A stretch of 33,395 bases of DNA from an uncultured Oscillibacter sp. (lineage in GTDB: Bacteria > Bacillota > Clostridia > Oscillospirales > Oscillospiraceae). The notes below the pieces were generated by a model that saw nothing but the letters and a program-made list of their open reading frames with translations, did no database searches and was not told where the DNA came from. Positions within the stretch are counted from its first letter, which is position 1. Every line of letters begins with the position of its first letter. Below are positions 31,870-33,395 of the stretch, in pieces. Location: assembly GCA_946551795.1 (NCBI GenBank), contig CAMNRF010000018.1, positions 1 to 33,395 on the forward strand. Direction: 5' to 3'. Position numbers and translations under genes: made by a program.

Positions 31870-32124
31870 ATGACGTATTCATTTCGCCCCCGGGGCATCT
31901 GCGCCCAGGAGATGATCGTAGACGTGGACGAGCAGGGCGTGATCCAGAATCTCCAGATCGTAGGCGGCTGCGACGGCAACCACAAGGGCCTGGCCGCCCT
32001 GGTGAAGGGCATGAAGGCCCAGGAGGCCATGGAGCGGCTCAAGGGCATCTCCTGCGGGCCCCGTCCCACCTCCTGCCCGGACCAGCTGGCCCGGGGCCTG
32101 GAACAGATCCTGGCCAAGAGCTGA
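31870..32124 (+). CDS. TSCPD-domain protein (TIGR03905 family)
   Basis: An 84-residue protein of the small TSCPD family found in Firmicutes, related to the C-terminal domain of class II ribonucleotide reductase. It shows the F-x-P-x-G-I-C start (FRPRGICAQEM), the IVGGCDGNHKGLAALVKGM centre and the family-naming end GPRPTSCPDQLARGLEQIL. Conserved cysteines (Cys11, and those in GGCDG, SCG, SCPD) may bind metal or be redox-active; function is unknown. ATG 31870 with GAGGG upstream; an earlier in-frame start at 31789 lies before the promoter and is rejected. Confidence 0.9.
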   Translation: MTYSFRPRGICAQEMIVDVDEQGVIQNLQIVGGCDGNHKGLAALVKGMKAQEAMERLKGISCGPRPTSCPDQLARGLEQILAKS

Positions 32125-32148
32125 GAGTCGGGAGCTCAGGAGACGGCC

Positions 32149-33288
32149 ATGAAGATCGTATTGGTCATCGACCAGTTTGACGACGCCAACAACGGCACCA
32201 CCATCAGCGCCCGCCGCTTTGCCATGGCACTGAAGGCCCACGGCAACGAGGTGCGGGTCATCGCCACCGGGAAGCCGGCGGATTATAAATACGCGGTGCG
32301 CCAGATGCGGTTTTTCCCCATTGTGGAGCATCTCATGACCAGCCAGGGGATGCGCCTGGCCATTCCCAACAAGCACGTGTTTGAGAAGGCGGCGGCCTGG
32401 GCGGACGTGGTCCACTTCATGATGCCCTCGCCCCTGGCCGTCATGGGGCTGAGGCACGTGGAGAAGATTGGCATCCCTCACACGGCGGCCTTCCACTGCC
32501 AGCCGGAGAACATCACCTTTACCCTCCACATGGGCAACAGCCGCCGGATGAACGACTTTGTGTACGAGAAGTTCCGGGACACTTTTTTCAACCGCTTCAC
32601 CCACATCCACTGTCCCAGCAACATGATCGCAAATCAGCTCCGGGACCACGGCTACACCGCGCAGCTCCACGTGATCTCCAACGGCATCAGCCCGGAGTAT
32701 GTGTACGGCAAGCAGCCCAAGGAGGACTGGATGGAGGGCTTTTTCAACATCCTCATGGTGGGCCGGTACGCCGGGGAGAAGCGGCAGGATGTGCTGATCG
32801 AGGCCGCGGCCAGGTGCCGCCACGCGGGGGAGATCCAGGTGATCCTGCCGGGCAAGGGCCCTCTGGAGAAGAAGTACCGGCATCTCGCGGAAAAACTCCC
32901 CAATCCTGTGGTCATGGGTTTCTACGAGCCGAAGCGGCTCATTGAGATCCTCCATATGGCGGACCTGTACGTCCACACCTCCGACGCGGAGATCGAGGCC
33001 ATGAGCTGCATGGAGGCCTTCGCCTGCGGGCTGGTGCCCGTCATCGCGGACTCGCCCCGCTCCGCCACGCCGCAGTTCGCCCTGGACGGGCGGAGCCTGT
33101 TCCCGGCGGGGGACAGCGATGCGCTGGCAGAGCGCATTGACTGGTGGATCGAGCACCCGGAGGAGCGGCGGGAGATGGAGCGCCGTTACGCCGAGCACGC
33201 CAAACAGTACACCCTGGAGCGGTCCATTGAGCAGACGGAGGAGATGTTCCGTCAGGCCATCCGGGAGCAGGGCGGCGCAACCGCCTGA
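32149..33288 (+). CDS. Family 4 glycosyltransferase
   Basis: A 379-residue GT-B-fold enzyme. N-terminal domain starts MKIVLVIDQFDDANNGTT with an acceptor-side HFMMPSPLAVMG and HTAAFHCQPEN loop; C-terminal domain has GRYAGEKRQDVLIEA, a nucleotide-sugar site and the retaining E-x7-E motif (Glu281 and Glu289: EIEAMSCME) followed by AFACGLVPV. It resembles the group that glucosylates diacylglycerol or cell-surface polysaccharide, using UDP-sugar at the inner membrane face; acceptor is not determined. ATG with CAGGAGACGG upstream, 24 nt after the TSCPD gene, so probably co-transcribed. Confidence 0.88.
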   Translation: MKIVLVIDQFDDANNGTTISARRFAMALKAHGNEVRVIATGKPADYKYAVRQMRFFPIVEHLMTSQGMRLAIPNKHVFEKAAAWADVVHFMMPSPLAVMGLRHVEKIGIPHTAAFHCQPENITFTLHMGNSRRMNDFVYEKFRDTFFNRFTHIHCPSNMIANQLRDHGYTAQLHVISNGISPEYVYGKQPKEDWMEGFFNILMVGRYAGEKRQDVLIEAAARCRHAGEIQVILPGKGPLEKKYRHLAEKLPNPVVMGFYEPKRLIEILHMADLYVHTSDAEIEAMSCMEAFACGLVPVIADSPRSATPQFALDGRSLFPAGDSDALAERIDWWIEHPEERREMERRYAEHAKQYTLERSIEQTEEMFRQAIREQGGATA

Positions 33289-33323
33289 AAGGGCAGGTGC
33301 GAAGCGCGATAGAGGTTTCGCTC

Positions 33324-33386
33324 AAGCCTTTTCAAAGGCTTGTGGGGTCCCGGGGCAAAGCCCCGGGCCGCGCCCCGCAGGGCGCG
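33324..33386. repeat. Three-hairpin intergenic repeat at the window end
   Basis: Consecutive perfect hairpins: 33324-33341 (8-bp stem, TC loop), 33349-33367 (8-bp stem, AAA loop) and 33369-33386 (7-bp stem). The first two share design and core sequence with 21642-21683 in the fab cluster. It may also end the glycosyltransferase transcript although no T run is seen. Confidence 0.6.
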
Positions 33387-33395
33387 AAATCTCCA

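Overview
The window is a GC-rich, gene-dense piece of chromosome, most consistent with a high-GC member of the Clostridia (Oscillospiraceae, Flavonifractor/Lawsonibacter type). The clues are a Firmicutes-style fatty-acid cluster using FabK and a MarR-type regulator, a BlaI/M56 pair, a DUF4430 protein next to an ECF S component, a TSCPD protein, strong AGGAGG-like ribosome sites, and many AT-rich sigma-A promoters with 17-nt spacers in otherwise ~65% GC DNA. The placement is inference; there is no rRNA or other phylogenetic marker here. No tRNA, rRNA, CRISPR array, phage or transposase gene was seen.

1-6.4 kb: the 3' end of a cobalamin-dependent methionine synthase; a DMT-family transporter with a histidine-rich tail; a minus-strand pair (DUF4430 lipid/cobalamin-binding-like protein and ECF S component); then a plus-strand two-gene operon of an unusual DAACS-family symporter and a fused prephenate dehydratase-like/prephenate dehydrogenase protein. 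The terminator of that operon has been split by a ~220-bp palindromic MITE-like element.

6.4-16.7 kb: a regulatory and envelope-sensing block. A LysR regulator faces a MATE exporter across a perfect palindrome. Then come three minus-strand regulatory units: BlaI plus a very long M56 (BlaR1-like) protein with clear promoter and operators; a LytTR response regulator, GHKL histidine kinase and small coiled-coil protein; and an ECF sigma factor with its probable membrane anti-sigma partner. A second MITE-like element lies between the first two units.

16.8-26.6 kb: a complete type II fatty-acid synthesis cluster, acpP-accB-accC-accD-accA-fabH-fabK-fabD-fabG-fabF-fabZ, followed by a MarR-family gene with its own promoter. 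Most genes overlap by 4 nt. The acpP promoter has a perfect AT-rich 20-bp palindrome at the start of the transcript, a good candidate operator for the MarR protein. Acetyl-CoA carboxylase makes malonyl-CoA, FabD loads it on AcpP, FabH primes, FabF elongates, and FabG, FabZ and FabK complete the cycle.

26.6-33.4 kb: a G/C-homopolymer repeat region, then cysK, an isoprenylcysteine-methyltransferase-like membrane protein, a PfkB sugar kinase, a repeat-rich gap, a PadR/DUF2812 minus-strand operon with duplicated operators, a TSCPD protein and a family 4 glycosyltransferase. The window ends in a hairpin-rich repeat related to the one inside the fab cluster.
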